Part shown: positions 23,112-35,219 of the stretch, one piece after another
Layout: every line of letters begins with the position of its first letter
Numbering within the stretch: the first letter of the stretch is position 1
Assembly: GCA_022793905.1 (NCBI GenBank)
Contig: JAAWDU010000060.1
Coordinates: 1 to 47,384, forward strand
Source: Clostridia bacterium
Lineage (GTDB): Bacteria; Bacillota; Clostridia; TANB77; CAG-508
DNA: 47,384 nucleotides
Direction: 5' to 3'
Position numbers and translations under genes: made by a program
Notes under the pieces: model-generated
Databases searched by the model: none
What the model saw: only the letters and a program-made list of their open reading frames with translations
What the model was told of the DNA's origin: nothing

Positions 23112-23755
23112 TCACACATATTCTTCTAATACATCAAATATATTTTCTACTAATTTTGCTCCTTGTTTGATTAACATATTTGTTCCTTTTGATGTATATG
23201 CATTTACATTTCCGTGGCACAGCAAAAACTTCTTTTCCTTGTTCTAGCGCTAAATCCGCTGTAATTAAGCTTCCGCTTTTTTGACTTGCTTCTGTGACTA
23301 TCACACCTTGACTTAGTCCACTAATTATTCTATTCCTTCTTGGGAAATTTATCGGTAGTGGTTTTTCATTAATTTCATATTCAGTCAAAACAGCTCCCCC
23401 TTCATCAATTATTCTCTTAATTAGCTCTGCATTTTCTCTCGGGTAAATATTTCCGAAATCCGCTTCCAAGAACCGCAATTGTTTTTCCTTTTGCAAGAAT
23501 TGTTCCAGAATGTGCATATGTATCTATTCCCCTTGCTAGACCACTAATTACATTTATACCTTGTTTTGCAAGCCCATATGCAAATGATTTTGTAATTTCT
23601 TCTCCATATTTACTTGCATTTCTAGTACCTACAATTGCAATTCCAAAATCGCCTAAAATTTTCTCATTTCCTATTACATAAAGCTTCTTTGGGGGATTTT
23701 CAATATTAAGTAAATTTCTTGGGTAATTTTCATCATTAATTTTAATTAACTTCAT
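23112..23755 (-). CDS. dprA: DNA processing protein DprA (short form), two CGG recoding sites
   Basis: AIVGTRNASKYGEE, VISGLARGIDTYAHSG; skips 23455 (AVLGSGFGNIYPRENAEL) and 23214 (VFAVPGNVNAYTSKGTNMLIKQGA); length 644 = 2 mod 3. Confidence 0.92.
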
Positions 23756-23781
23756 AAAAACTTCTCCTTTAAATATAAATA

Positions 23782-23817
23782 AGAGACTTCAAAACAATTA
23801 ATCGTTTTGAAATCTCT
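23782..23817. terminator. Hairpin terminator
   Basis: AGAGACTTCAAAAC..GTTTTGAAATCTCT. Confidence 0.6.
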
Positions 23818-23869
23818 CCAACCAATATATATCATACTTAATTATAAACTGCCCCCATACAAATTATAA

Positions 23870-24716
23870 TTAATCAAAATTAATTCCTTTAGCTGCTTTT
23901 ACGATATTTGTCATAAGCATTGCTACTGTCATAGGTCCAACTCCACCTGGTACTGGTGTTATAAAAGATGCTTTTTCTTTGACCTTCTCAAAATCTACAT
24001 CTCCAAAAATGCCTTCCTCTGTTCTATTTATTCCAACATCTATAACAACTGCTCCGCTCTTTTACCATATCATCTGTAACAAAATGTTTCTTTCCAATTG
24101 CTGCAATTACAATATCTGCTTTTTTAGTTATTTCTTTCAAATCTTGAGTTTTAGAGTGGCAAATTGTTACAGTTGCATTTTTATTAAGAAGGCTAAGAGC
24201 CATAGGCTTCCCAACAATATTACTTCTTCCTATAACTACTGCACTTTTTCCATCAAGTGGAATATTATATGCCTCAAACATTCTCATAATCCCATATGGA
24301 GTACACGATACAAAAGTATCTTGATTTAAACAAAGCTTACCTACATTGCAAGGATTAAACCCATCAACATCTTTTTCTGGTGCAATTCTTTTAAATGCTT
24401 CATTTATATCTAAATGTGTTGGTATAGGACTTTGAAGTAAGATTCCAGATATATCTTTTCTTTTATTCAAATCATCTATTATTCCAAGTAATTCTTCCAT
24501 ATTAGTATTTTCATTAAGAATCTTCTCTTCACATTCAATTCCAAGTTCTCTACATGCCTTGTTTTTACTTTTAACATATGTAAGAGACGCTTTATCATTC
24601 CCAACTAGTATTACTGCAAATTTAGGTGAAATACCTCGTTTTTTTAATTCTTCTACTTCACTTTTCAAATTTTCTCTAACATTTTGTGCAAGTACTTTTC
24701 CATCTATTATTTCCAT
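23870..24716 (-). CDS. folD: Methylenetetrahydrofolate dehydrogenase/cyclohydrolase, one CGG recoding site
   Basis: [27 protein letters not shown]; skip 24056 gives [15 protein letters not shown]; length 847 = 1 mod 3. Confidence 0.93.
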
Positions 24717-24742
24717 TTGTTTGCTCCTTTTTTATCTTTTTC

Positions 24743-26183
24743 TTAATATTGCCTTCCCCATATAACCATTGTTTTAGCCGTTTTTCCACAACATACACAC
24801 TTATCTCCGCAAATTTTCTTGTTCAAATGGTATACATCTTGAATGTGCACCTGTTAATTCTTTTATTTTATCTTCACATGCTGAATCCCCGCACCACATT
24901 GCCTTTATATATCTTTGTTCTTCATTTATTTTGTCTTCAAATTCTTTTAGAGTAGTTGCTACTACTGTTTTTTCTCTTAGTCTATTTTCACAAATTCTAT
25001 ACATATTTTTTTGTATTTCTTCAAGAGTTTCTCTAATTTCATTTTCTAAATTAGTCAGTTCTATTTCTTTCTTTTCAAGAGTATCTCTTCTAACAATTAT
25101 ACATTTACCATTTTCTATATCTCTTGGACCAATTTCTATTCTCAAAGGAATTCCCTTTAATTCACATTCATTGAATTTAAATCCTGGTGTTACTTCTTTT
25201 CTATCATCTAGTTCTACCCTAAATTCTTTTGATAATCTTTCTTTTAATTCTTCTGCTTTTTCTAGCACACCTTCCTTATGCATTGCAATTGGTATTATTT
25301 TTACTTGAATTGGTGCAAGCTTTGGCGCAAGCTTTAGCCCTCTTTCATCTCCATGTGCCATTATTAGTGCGCCCATAAGTCTTGTACTTATTCCCCAAGA
25401 TGTTTGATAAGCATATTCTTCTTTTCCTTCTCTATTTTGGAATTTTACTTCAAATGGTTTTGTAAAGTTCTGTCCTATGTAGTGAGATGTACCAGATTGT
25501 AAAGCTCTTCCGTCTCTTGTTAGAGTCTCGATTGTGTATGTTTCTTCTGCACCTGAAAACTTTTCTTTTTCAGTCTTCTTCCCTTTAATAACAGGGATTG
25601 CAAGCAACTCTTCTACAACTTTTGCATAAACCTCAAGCATTAGTAAGGTTCTTTCCATTGCCTCTTCTTTTGTTTCATGTATTGTATGTCCTTCTTGCCA
25701 TAAGAATTCTCTAGAACGCAAGAAAGGTCTTGTTTCCTTTTCCCATCTTAAAACACTACACCATTGATTATATATCATTGGAAGATCTCTCCATGATTTT
25801 AACCATTTAGAATACAGCATTGAAAATATAGTCTCCGAAGTTGGTCTTATAACTAATCTTTCTTCTAATTTTTCTCCTCCGGCTTCTGTTACCATAGCAA
25901 CTTCTGGTGCAAACCCTTCAACATGATCTTTTTCCTTTTGAAGTAAACTTTCTGGTATGAGCATTGGAAAATATACATTTTGTACTCCTGTTTCTTTAAA
26001 TAATTTGTCTGCATAATTTCTAATATTTTCCCAAATAGCAAATCCATACGGTTTTATTGCAATACATCCTTTTGTATCTGTATAATCTGCTAAATCTGCT
26101 TTTCTAACTATGTCTGTATACCATGTACCAAAGTCTTCATCTATATTTGCAATATCTTTTACAAACTCTTTGTTTTCTGCCAT
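24743..26183 (-). CDS. proS: Prolyl-tRNA synthetase (short/class C form), one CGG recoding site
   Basis: Class II synthetase motifs (RPTSETIF, LRWEKETRPFLRSREFLWQEGHT); skip 24809 restores C-terminus ENLGDKCVCCGKTAKTMVIWGRQY; length 1441 = 1 mod 3. Confidence 0.95.
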
Positions 26184-26185
26184 AG

Positions 26186-26734
26186 CTATTCCTCCTCTTT
26201 CCTTTCTTTATTTAATAATTCTATTACTTTTGGATATATTTCATTTGTATTTTCTTCCCAATTTTTAACTATCTTAATTGCCTGTTCTCGAGAACTTGCA
26301 AGTGTTTGTATTTCAAAGTTTACAACATTATTTTCTATAATCTTGCACTTTACTATAAATTCTCTTTCACTAAGTGGAATGAATTCTGCTTTTATAGCTG
26401 ATTCATTTTGTATTTCTCTTAATTCACCTTTAACTTTTTGGTCAACTTTCATTTTTATAATTCCAGGAAGCATATCTATTGTTAAAGTAAGAGTACTTCT
26501 GCCATTTTCAGTTATCTCGTAAAGCTCTATTCCTTCTTTTTCATAAATTGCTATGTAGTTATTTGCCTGTAAATCTAATAAGAATTGTTGGAAGTAAAAA
26601 TAATTCATGTCTTGTATTGATAAAACCAGTCTATAAAGTGCATCATTATTTACTGCACTATCTAGTAATGATAATAAATATAAAATTAGCACTCTATTTT
26701 CTGCTAATGTTTCGTTATCTGCACCAAGTTTCAC
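26186..26734 (-). CDS. DUF4364-family protein
   Basis: Intact ORF; LAENRVLILYLLSLLDSAVNNDALYRLVLSIQDMNYFYFQQFLLDL pattern. Confidence 0.6.
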   Translation of the reverse strand: MKLGADNETLAENRVLILYLLSLLDSAVNNDALYRLVLSIQDMNYFYFQQFLLDLQANNYIAIYEKEGIELYEITENGRSTLTLTIDMLPGIIKMKVDQKVKGELREIQNESAIKAEFIPLSEREFIVKCKIIENNVVNFEIQTLASSREQAIKIVKNWEENTNEIYPKVIELLNKERKEEE

Positions 26735-26752
26735 GTCTATTTTCTTCCTTTC

Positions 26753-27338
26753 TTAAAAAGCAAGTATACTTTCCCACATTTTATCTGTATAAATTCTTCT
26801 CTTCTCTGCTGAAAATGGAAGTAATACTTCGTCTTCTTTCAGCTCTAGTTCTTTTCTTAATTCATTTATAGCTTCATCTACTTTTGTTATTGCAATTTTG
26901 TCTGCTTTATTTGCAACTATCAAATATGGCTTATTTGTACTTTTTATATAATCATACATCATCTTGTCATTTTCACTAGGCTTATGTCTTATATCTATAA
27001 TTAAAATTATTAGTTTGATATTTTCCCTTGTAAATAGATATTCTTCAATAAACTTTCCGCACTTTTTCTTGTTCTTGTTTTGACATTTTGCTATATCCAT
27101 ATCCGTGGTAAATCCACAAAATAAAACTTTTCATCTATATTATAAAAATTTATTTGTCTAGTTTTTCCGTGGTTCACTACTAGTTCTTGCTAAAGCTTTT
27201 CTATTTATAAGTGTGTTTATAAATGATGATTTCCCGTACATTTGATTTTCCTGCAAGAACTATTTCTTTTAAATTTGTATTTGGATATTGCTTTTTACTC
27301 ACTGCTGATATTTCAAATTTTGGATTTTTTACTATCAT
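26753..27338 (-). CDS. engB: Ribosome biogenesis GTP-binding protein YsxC/EngB, four CGG recoding sites
   Basis: Skips 27236 ([24 protein letters not shown]), 27169 (TSEPGKTRQINFYN), 27105 (YFVDLPGYGYSKMSK), 27059 (EKVGKFIEEYL); length 586 = 1 mod 3. Confidence 0.95.
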
Positions 27339-27360
27339 TTTTGATTTATCCTTTTTTATT

Positions 27361-28643
27361 TTATAGTTTTTCCATTCCTCCCATATATGGGCGTAAAACT
27401 TCTGGTACTAATACACTTCCATCTTCTTGATAATTATTTTCTAAAAATGCAATTAGCATACGTGGTGGTGCAACCACTGTATTATTTAAAGTATGTGCAA
27501 AATAACTTTGCTTTTCACCTTTTTTCTTTATCTTTATTCCTAGCCTTCTTGCTTGTGCATCTGTAAGGTTTGAACAGCTACCCACTTCAAAATATTTTTT
27601 CTGTCTTGGACTCCATGCTTCTACATCCACACTTTTTGCTTTTAAATCTGCTAAGTCTCCTGAACAGCATTCTAGTGTACGTACAGGAATTTTTAAACTT
27701 CTAAATAATTCTACTGTGTATGACCACATTTTATCATACCACATATAACTATCTTCTGGCTCACATACAACTATCATTTCTTGCTTTTCAAATTGATGTA
27801 TTCTATATACTCCTCTTTCCTCTATTCCATGTGCTCCTTTTTCTTTTCTGAAACATGGCGAGTATGATGTCATTGCATATGGCATTTTTTCACTTTCTAA
27901 TATTTTTCCTTTGAACTTTCCTATCATCGAATGTTCACTTGTTCCTATTAGATACAAGTCTTCACCTTCAATTTTGTACATCATTGCATCCATTTCTTCA
28001 AAGCTCATTACTCCTTTTACTACATCTTGTCTTATCATAAATGGTGGTACTGTATATGTGAAACCTTTATTTATCATAAAGTCTCTTGCATAACTTATTA
28101 TGCTTGAATGAAGTCTTGCTATATTTCCTGTTAAATAGTAAAAGCCATTTCCTGCAACTTCTCTTGCTGAGTCCAAATCTATTCCAGAGAATTTTTCCAT
28201 TATATCTGTATGATATGGAATTTCATAATTTGGAACTACTGGTTCCCCATATTTCTGAATTTCTACATTTTCAGAATCATCTTTTCCGAATTGGAACTGT
28301 TTCATGAATAATATTTGGAATTTTTAGCATTATTTCTTTTATTTCCGATTTGTATTTCTCTTCTTTTTGTTCTATTTCAATTAATTCTTCATTTATTTTT
28401 TTAACTTCTTGTTTAATTGTTTCAGCCTCATCTTTTTTACCTTCACGCATAAGCCCACCGAACTTGTTCGCTTAGTTCGTTTCTTTTTGCTCTTAGGTCA
28501 TCTGCTTTTTGTTTTACTTTCCTACTTTCTTCATCTAATTTTATAACTTCATCTATTAGTGGTAATTTATGTTCTTGAAATTTTTTCTTTATATTTTCTT
28601 TTACTAAACTTGGATTTTCCCTTATTAGTTTTATATCTAGCAT
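27361..28643 (-). CDS. serS: Seryl-tRNA synthetase, two CGG recoding sites
   Basis: Skips 28460 (RNELSEQVGGLMREGKKDEAE) and 28288 (MLKIPNIIHETVPIGKDDSENVEIQK); class II motifs LIGTSEHSMIG, CFRKEKGAHGIEERGVYRIHQF; length 1283 = 2 mod 3. Confidence 0.95.
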
Positions 28644-28919
28644 TAATTTCTGTCACCTTTTTCCTTTCTGAATTTTCTTTTATAGTTTATCACGTTTTTA
28701 TAGATTTGGCAAGACTTTCTAAATAAGTTCATAAAACACCTCAAATTTATAAAATTTAATGTAAGTATTCAGAAGTACTAAAATCATATAAGAAATATAT
28801 ATTGCATCTCTGAATAGTTACAATTTAATCATTATTTTCTTTATATTTCATTGACAATATTATAAAAATACTATAAAATGTACATGTACATAAATTCTAC
28901 TTAAGATATGGAGGTTTTT

Positions 28920-29307
28920 ATGAATATAACTAAGATTGTAAAATTTTCTATTATTTTATTTGCTTTACTATTACTTATACATACATTTTCTTCTGCTTCT
29001 GGAATTAATATGAATTTATCAAATAATTCAAGTACAGTAAATAACACAAATACTACAGAAAATTCAACAAATACAGATAATACAGTTCTTGGAAGTGGAA
29101 CAACAAATAATTCAAGTAATACTCTAGGAAATAACACCCAAAATGAAGGAACTCGGAAGCTCTACAACAGCTCCTATTCAACCAGCACAATCAGCTGCTC
29201 TTAGTTCTTCAAATCTAGATGCTATGACAATAATAAATATATTCCTAATCGTTGTTGGAATACTTTTAATAATTTTAGCAATTGCAATTTTAATTCGTTT
29301 ACGTTAA
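28920..29307 (+). CDS. Secreted Asn/Thr-rich protein with C-terminal TM anchor, one CGG recoding site
   Basis: Signal-peptide-like N-term; skip at C29154 (GAA GGA ACT [C]GGA AGC) gives ..SSTTAPIQPAQSAALSSSNLDAMTIINIFLIVVGILLIILAIAILIRLR; length 388 = 1 mod 3. Confidence 0.75.
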
Positions 29308-29450
29308 AATATGTAAAAATTGGAATGAATGTAAATTCATTCTATTTTTTTAGAAAATCTTGGGTTCGTCTTTTTCTTCGCATATTTTTTCTCTTTTTAT
29401 GCAAACTATATATTGTTTAGACAGACTTTTTTAATTAGGAGGAAAATAAG

Positions 29451-29834
29451 ATGATAAAGAAATCTATAATTACAACATTTATATTTAGTATTATCGCTCT
29501 TTTTTCTATACCTGTATTTGCACAAGATATAGCAAAAGGAGCTGAAAATACTTTAAATGGAATAAAAGGTGGAGTTCAAAATATGACAACTGACGCTTCT
29601 CATGCAATGGAAGGTGTAAAAAATGGTGCAAAAAATGTAGTAGATGATGTGACATCTAGTTCGCAAACAAGAACTGATACTACAGATTATACAGCTACTA
29701 GAACTTCAAGCACAGGTATGACAAATGCAAGTGCTCATAATACTACTCTTGTTTGGACAGTTCTTAGTATTACTGGTCTAGTTATACTTGCTCTTGTTTG
29801 GTACTATGGAAGACAAACAACTTCTAGAAGATAG
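29451..29834 (+). CDS. Hypothetical exported/membrane protein
   Basis: Intact ORF with signal-like N-terminus and C-terminal TM; AGGAGG-like RBS. Confidence 0.6.
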   Translation: MIKKSIITTFIFSIIALFSIPVFAQDIAKGAENTLNGIKGGVQNMTTDASHAMEGVKNGAKNVVDDVTSSSQTRTDTTDYTATRTSSTGMTNASAHNTTLVWTVLSITGLVILALVWYYGRQTTSRR

Positions 29835-29845
29835 TTTATTTTTAG

Positions 29846-29873
29846 GAAGCTAAAATATTAAAATTTTAGCTTC
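29846..29873 (+). terminator. Hairpin terminator
   Basis: GAAGCTAAAATATTAAAATTTTAGCTTC followed by T-rich tract. Confidence 0.75.
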
Positions 29874-29941
29874 TATTTCTTTACTTATAGGTATTTTTGT
29901 ATTATAATTATATATATTAATTAAGAAAAGAAGGTAAAAAA

Positions 29942-30390
29942 ATGAGCTCTATAGCTAAAAATCCAGTTGCAAGACATAATTATGAAATACTCGATACTCT
30001 AGAAGCAGGAATTATTTTAACTGGTACTGAAATAAAATCAATAAGAAATAATAAAGTAAATCTAAAAGATAGTTATGCCATGATAAAAAATGGTGAATGC
30101 TACATATATAATATGCATATTGGGCATTATGAACATGGAAATATCCAAAATAAAGACCCTCTTCGCACACGTAAACTTTTACTAAATAAAAGAGAAATAA
30201 ATAAACTAATTCGGACTAATTCAGCAAAAAGGGTATTCTCTAATCCCCATTAGCTTGTATTTCAAACGAAACTTCGTAAAAGTAGAACTTGGTGTTCGGA
30301 AAAGGAAAAAAACTTTATGATAAAAGAGAAGATATGGCAAAAAAAGATGCAGAAAGAAAAATAGAAAGAGCTATGAAGCAAAAAATTTAG
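29942..30390 (+). CDS. smpB: SsrA-binding protein SmpB, two CGG recoding sites
   Basis: [26 protein letters not shown]..; skips C30212 ([22 protein letters not shown]) and C30297 ([33 protein letters not shown]); length 449 = 2 mod 3. Confidence 0.96.
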
Positions 30391-30417
30391 GAAGCATATT
30401 TTTATTATGCTTCCTTA
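30390..30417. terminator. Convergent hairpin terminator between smpB and fba
   Basis: GGAAGCATATTTTTATTATGCTTCC. Confidence 0.7.
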
Positions 30418-30420
30418 TTT

Positions 30421-31350
30421 TTAAGCTTTTCCACTTGAGCCAAATACATTTTTAATTTTATGTTGTACAGTTTCTTTTACTTTTTCTCTTGCTGGTTTTA
30501 GATATTTTCTTGGATCAAAAACAGATGGTTCCTCTGCAAGAACTCTCCTTATTTCAGAAGTCATAGCAAGTCTTAAGTCTGTATCAACATTTATTTTTGA
30601 TACACCTTTTATACTTGCTTCGTGTAACATTTCATCTGGAACACCTTTTGCACCTGGAATATCTGCACCATATTTATTACAAGTTTCGACAAGTTCTGGT
30701 ATTACTGTTGAAGCTCCATGCAATACAATTGGTGTATTTGGTAATTTTTCCTTTATTTTTTGTAAAATATCAAATCTTAATTTAGCTTCTCCTTTAAACT
30801 TGTATGCACCATGACTTGTACCAATAGCTATTGCAAGTGAATCACAACCAGTTCTTTCTACAAATTCTTTTGCTTCCATAGGATCTGTAAACATTGCATC
30901 ATCTTCTGCAACATTTACCTCATCCTCTATTCCAGCAAGTTTTCCAAGTTCTGCTTCAACTACAACTCCTCTTGCATGTGCATAATCTACTACCTCTTTT
31001 GTTACTCTTACATTTTCTTCAAAATCATATTTTGAACCGTCTATCATTACAGAAGTAAATCCTGCATCTATACACATTTTACAGCTTTCAAAATCTGGTC
31101 CATGGTCTAGATGAATTGCGACAGGAACTCCTGCTTCTTCAATACCTGCCTCACACATTTTCATTAAATAATTCATTCTTGCATATTTTATTGCACTTGA
31201 AGATGCTTGTAAAATCACTGGCGAATTTTCCTCCTTTGCTGCATCTAATATTGCTTGAATAAATTCCATATTGTTAATATTAAATGCACCTATTGCGAAA
31301 TGCTCTTTTATTGATTTTTCAAACATCTCCTTTGTTGTTACTAATGCCAT
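30421..31350 (-). CDS. fba: Class II fructose-bisphosphate aldolase (no CGG)
   Basis: FAIGAFNINNMEFIQAILDAA, PVAIHLDHG, VEAELGKLAGIEDEVNV; intact. Confidence 0.95.
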   Translation of the reverse strand: MALVTTKEMFEKSIKEHFAIGAFNINNMEFIQAILDAAKEENSPVILQASSSAIKYARMNYLMKMCEAGIEEAGVPVAIHLDHGPDFESCKMCIDAGFTSVMIDGSKYDFEENVRVTKEVVDYAHARGVVVEAELGKLAGIEDEVNVAEDDAMFTDPMEAKEFVERTGCDSLAIAIGTSHGAYKFKGEAKLRFDILQKIKEKLPNTPIVLHGASTVIPELVETCNKYGADIPGAKGVPDEMLHEASIKGVSKINVDTDLRLAMTSEIRRVLAEEPSVFDPRKYLKPAREKVKETVQHKIKNVFGSSGKA

Positions 31351-31373
31351 CTTTTAGTACCTCCTTTTCTTTT

Positions 31374-32426
31374 TTAATACATTATATCATAAAAATTTTT
31401 AAAAACATAGCCCTGTTCTTTCAAATAAGAAATTATTTCTGGAAGAGAATCTGCTGTAATCTGTTTCGCCCCTGTATCATGCATTAAAACTACTATTTTG
31501 TCTTTTCCATTTTGTGTTATTTTAAAATCTTTAATCACACTTTCATATGTTGGCTTTCCAACAGAATCATTTGTTAGGCAATTCCAATTTATATATAAAA
31601 TACTATTTTCTTCTAAAAATCCTTTTGCTTCATCTTTTATTTTTGCATATTTTCCACCTTCACTTCCTCCTGGGAATCTAAAAAGATGGCTCGAATAATT
31701 TTCATTTCCGAGAGCAATTTTTATCTTTTCCTCTGTACTATTATATTCATCCAAAATAGCTTGCACAGAAGAATATATACTTTTATAATTATGAGAATAT
31801 CCATGATTTGCAATATAATGACCTTCATCATATTCTTGTTTCACAAGCTCTGGATATAGCTCTGCTCTACTTCCTAGAACAAAAAATGTGGCTTTCACCC
31901 CTTCATTTTTTAGAATCTCCAATATTTGAGGTGTAACACTAGAAGATGGTCCATCATCAAAAGTTAAATAAGCAACTTTTTCTATATTTTGCACTTCGCT
32001 ATTTACACTATCATTTTCTTCTTCTCTATTATCTTCATTCTTTAATTCAGATTTATAAATATTTTTCATTCTTTCTTTTGCTTCTTCCGAATATACAGGA
32101 ATTATAGGTGTCGGTTCTGGCGTAGACTCTATAACAGGCTTTTCTATCACAGAAACCTCCTCTCTATGAGAAGCCTCTGCAATCAATATGCCACAAACGG
32201 AAGAACTAGCCACAACAACTATTGCAAGGCTTACAAAGACACAAATCCTATTTAACAGTTCTTTACTTGTTTTTTCTACTGTTATCATACCAGATGTCTC
32301 ATCTTCACTACCCCATTCATCTTGAATAAATTCGTTTTCTTCAATATCATTTTCTTCTTTTTTTGCAGTTATACATATTGCTTCTTTATTTTCTTCTTTC
32401 ACTTCTATTCCCCTTTTATTGTTCAT
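31374..32426 (-). CDS. Polysaccharide deacetylase, membrane-anchored
   Basis: VAYLTFDDGPSSSVTPQILEILKNEGVKATFFVLG; FRFPGGSEGG; intact. Confidence 0.92.
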   Translation of the reverse strand: MNNKRGIEVKEENKEAICITAKKEENDIEENEFIQDEWGSEDETSGMITVEKTSKELLNRICVFVSLAIVVVASSSVCGILIAEASHREEVSVIEKPVIESTPEPTPIIPVYSEEAKERMKNIYKSELKNEDNREEENDSVNSEVQNIEKVAYLTFDDGPSSSVTPQILEILKNEGVKATFFVLGSRAELYPELVKQEYDEGHYIANHGYSHNYKSIYSSVQAILDEYNSTEEKIKIALGNENYSSHLFRFPGGSEGGKYAKIKDEAKGFLEENSILYINWNCLTNDSVGKPTYESVIKDFKITQNGKDKIVVLMHDTGAKQITADSLPEIISYLKEQGYVFKNFYDIMY

Positions 32427-35123
32427 TTTTAAATGTATTTATTTTCAACAATTTCATTATTTCTACTATAATAAGTGGAGAAAGGACAAGTATTATTACT
32501 TCGAAAATATTTTCTTTTGGAAGTACTACAATACTAAAAATCTCTCTTAGGGCTGGCACAAGTAATATTGCAAGAACAAGTACAAATGACACCCCAATTG
32601 CAAGAATTAGCTTAATATTACTCAAAATGCCTGTTTTAAATATTGATTTTTCATTATTCCTAACATTAAACACATGTATAAGTTCTGAAATTGCAAGTAC
32701 AGAAAATGCCATTGTTTGTGCTACTTTTATTCTTTCTTCCTCAATAGCCCCTTCACTAGATGCAAGTCCGCACTAGAAAAGCAATCAAAGTAATTAAACC
32801 TATCATAACACCTTGATAGATAACTCTATATACCATCCCACCTGTAAACATACTATTTGAATTTTTTCTAGGTTTTCTTTCCATTATATCTTCCTCTGCT
32901 GGATCAACTGCAAGTGCAAGTGCTGGAAGGGAATCCGTAACTAAATTAATCCATAGAATATGAACTGCAAGTAATGGTGTAAGATTTGCTGAATTGCTTA
33001 TTCCAAACCAATTAGCAAATACTGGTGTTAGCATAACAGCTAAAAACAAAAGTACAACTTCTCCAATATTACTTGAAAGTAAAAATTGAATTACCTTTAA
33101 TATATTATTATAAATCCTCCTGCCTTCCTCTACAGCAGTTTCAATAGTTGCAAAATTATCATCTGTTAAGATAACATCTGCTGACTCTTTCGCAACATCA
33201 GTACCGAACTACTCCCATTGCACATCCAATATCAGCTGTTTTTAAAGCTGGCGCATCATTTACTCCGGTCTCCAGTCATTGCTACAATCTCGCCATTTGC
33301 CTTCCAAGCATTTACTATTCTAACTTTATGTTCTGGTGCAACTCTTGCATAAACACTATATTTCCTTATATCACGCACAAGCTCTTCATCAGATATATTT
33401 TCTAATTCACTTCCTGTAAGAGCTTCACTCTCATTTTCTAAAATTCCTAGTTCCTTTGCTATTGCAATAGCTGTAATCTTATGATCCCCTGTAATCATTA
33501 CTGTTTTTATTCCTGCACTTTTACATTTTTCAATTGCTGATTTAACTTCAAGTCTTGGAGGGTCTATCATTGCACACATTCCGAATAAATGTTAAGTCTT
33601 TTTCTATATCTTTCATTTCTTCATGGCTTGGTACCTTATTAAGCACCTTATATCCACAAGCAAGTACTCTTAGTGCATTTTTTGCCATTTCTTCGTTTTC
33701 TTTATAAATTTTCTTTGTATACTTTTCTAAATCTGTTTTTATGCCCTCTTCAGTTTCATAACTTGTACATCTTACAAGTACTTCATCTACTCCACCTTTA
33801 GTATAAGCAATATATTTATCTCCGTACTTTATTTATTGTAGTCATTAATTTTCTTTCAGAATCAAATGGAATTTCTTCTTCTCTTTGATTTTCATGTATA
33901 ATATTTTCTTTAAATCCTAAAGAAAATACCATATCTGTTAAAGCTGTTTCTGTTGGATCCCCTGCAAGTTCTCCGATTTTCCATTATTTTAGTATCATTA
34001 CAAAGCATATTTGCATAAACTAGCTTTTCAAGTACTTTTGATTTTTCTATATTTTCAATATTATGAACTTTACCATTATAAAATAATTTTTTTACTGTCA
34101 TTCTGTTTTGAGTTAAAGTTCCTGTCTTATCTGAGCAAATAACAGAAGCACTACCTAGTGTTTCAACAGCTGGCAATTTTTTTACAATAGCATTTTTCTT
34201 AGCCATTCTCTGCATTCCAATTGCAAGTACAATAGTAGAAACAGCTACAAGTCCTTCTGGAATTGCAGCAACAGCTAAACTCACAGCTGTCATAAACATA
34301 TCAATTACATTTTTTCCATAAAAAATACCAATTAAAAATATTATCAAACAAATACCCAAGCATGCAATACCAAGGGTCTTACCAAGACTATTAAGTCTCT
34401 TTTGAAGTGGTGTTTCACTATCTTCTACTTGATTTATCATATTAGCTATTTTACCTACTTCTGTTTCCATTCCTGTTGCAATAACAATACCTTTTCCTCT
34501 TCCATATGTTACCATACTTGAAGAAAAAGTCATATTATGCCTATCTCCGCACGCCAATATTATCTTCATATATTTCCTCTGCAAACTTGTCCACTGGAAG
34601 AGATTCACCGTGTGAGAGCTGATTCTTGAACTTTCAAATTTTGAGTAGAAATAAGTCTCAAATCAGCTGGTACATAATCACCTGTATCTAATATAACCAC
34701 ATCTCCTGGTACAAGCTCTCTTGCAGGTATAATTTGTACATTTTTATTTCTTATAACTTTTGTCATATGTGCACTCATTTTTTGTAAAGCCTCAAGCGAC
34801 TTTTCCGCTTTATTTTCTTGAGCTACTCCAATAATTGCATTCATTATAACTACTATCATTATAATTATAGAATCAGTTAGTCCTTCCCCTTCTTTTATAC
34901 CTACATATCCAGATACAATAGCAGCAATAATTAAAACAATTATCATAAAATCCTTAAATTGGTTTAGGAACTTAACAAATAAACTTTGTTTTTTCTTTGC
35001 TTCAAGCTCATTTAATCCATATTTTTGAGTATTCTCTATTAACTTTTCAGAGTTTAATCCATCCTCTAAATCTGTCTCAAATTCATTTGCTATTTCAGTT
35101 ATATTTTTACTCCAATAGTTCAT
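32416..35123 (-). CDS. Cation-transporting (Ca2+-type) P-type ATPase paralogue, eight CGG recoding sites
   Basis: Skips 34610 (QESALTGESLP), 34549 (EDNIGVGDRHN), 33975 (MENGELAGDPTET), 33824 (TINKVGDKYIAYTKGG), 33583 (LTFIGMCAMIDPP), 33267 ([12 protein letters not shown]), 33206 (GCAMGVVGTDVAKESADVILT), 32770 (AFLVGLASSE); DKTGTLT present; length 2708 = 2 mod 3. Confidence 0.95.
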
Positions 35124-35219
35124 AAATTACTAGCTCCTTTTCCTCTAAGATTTTATATTACAATTGTAGCATACTATATTTTATTTATCAACAAAAATCC
35201 CAAAAAGAAAAGCAAAAAA

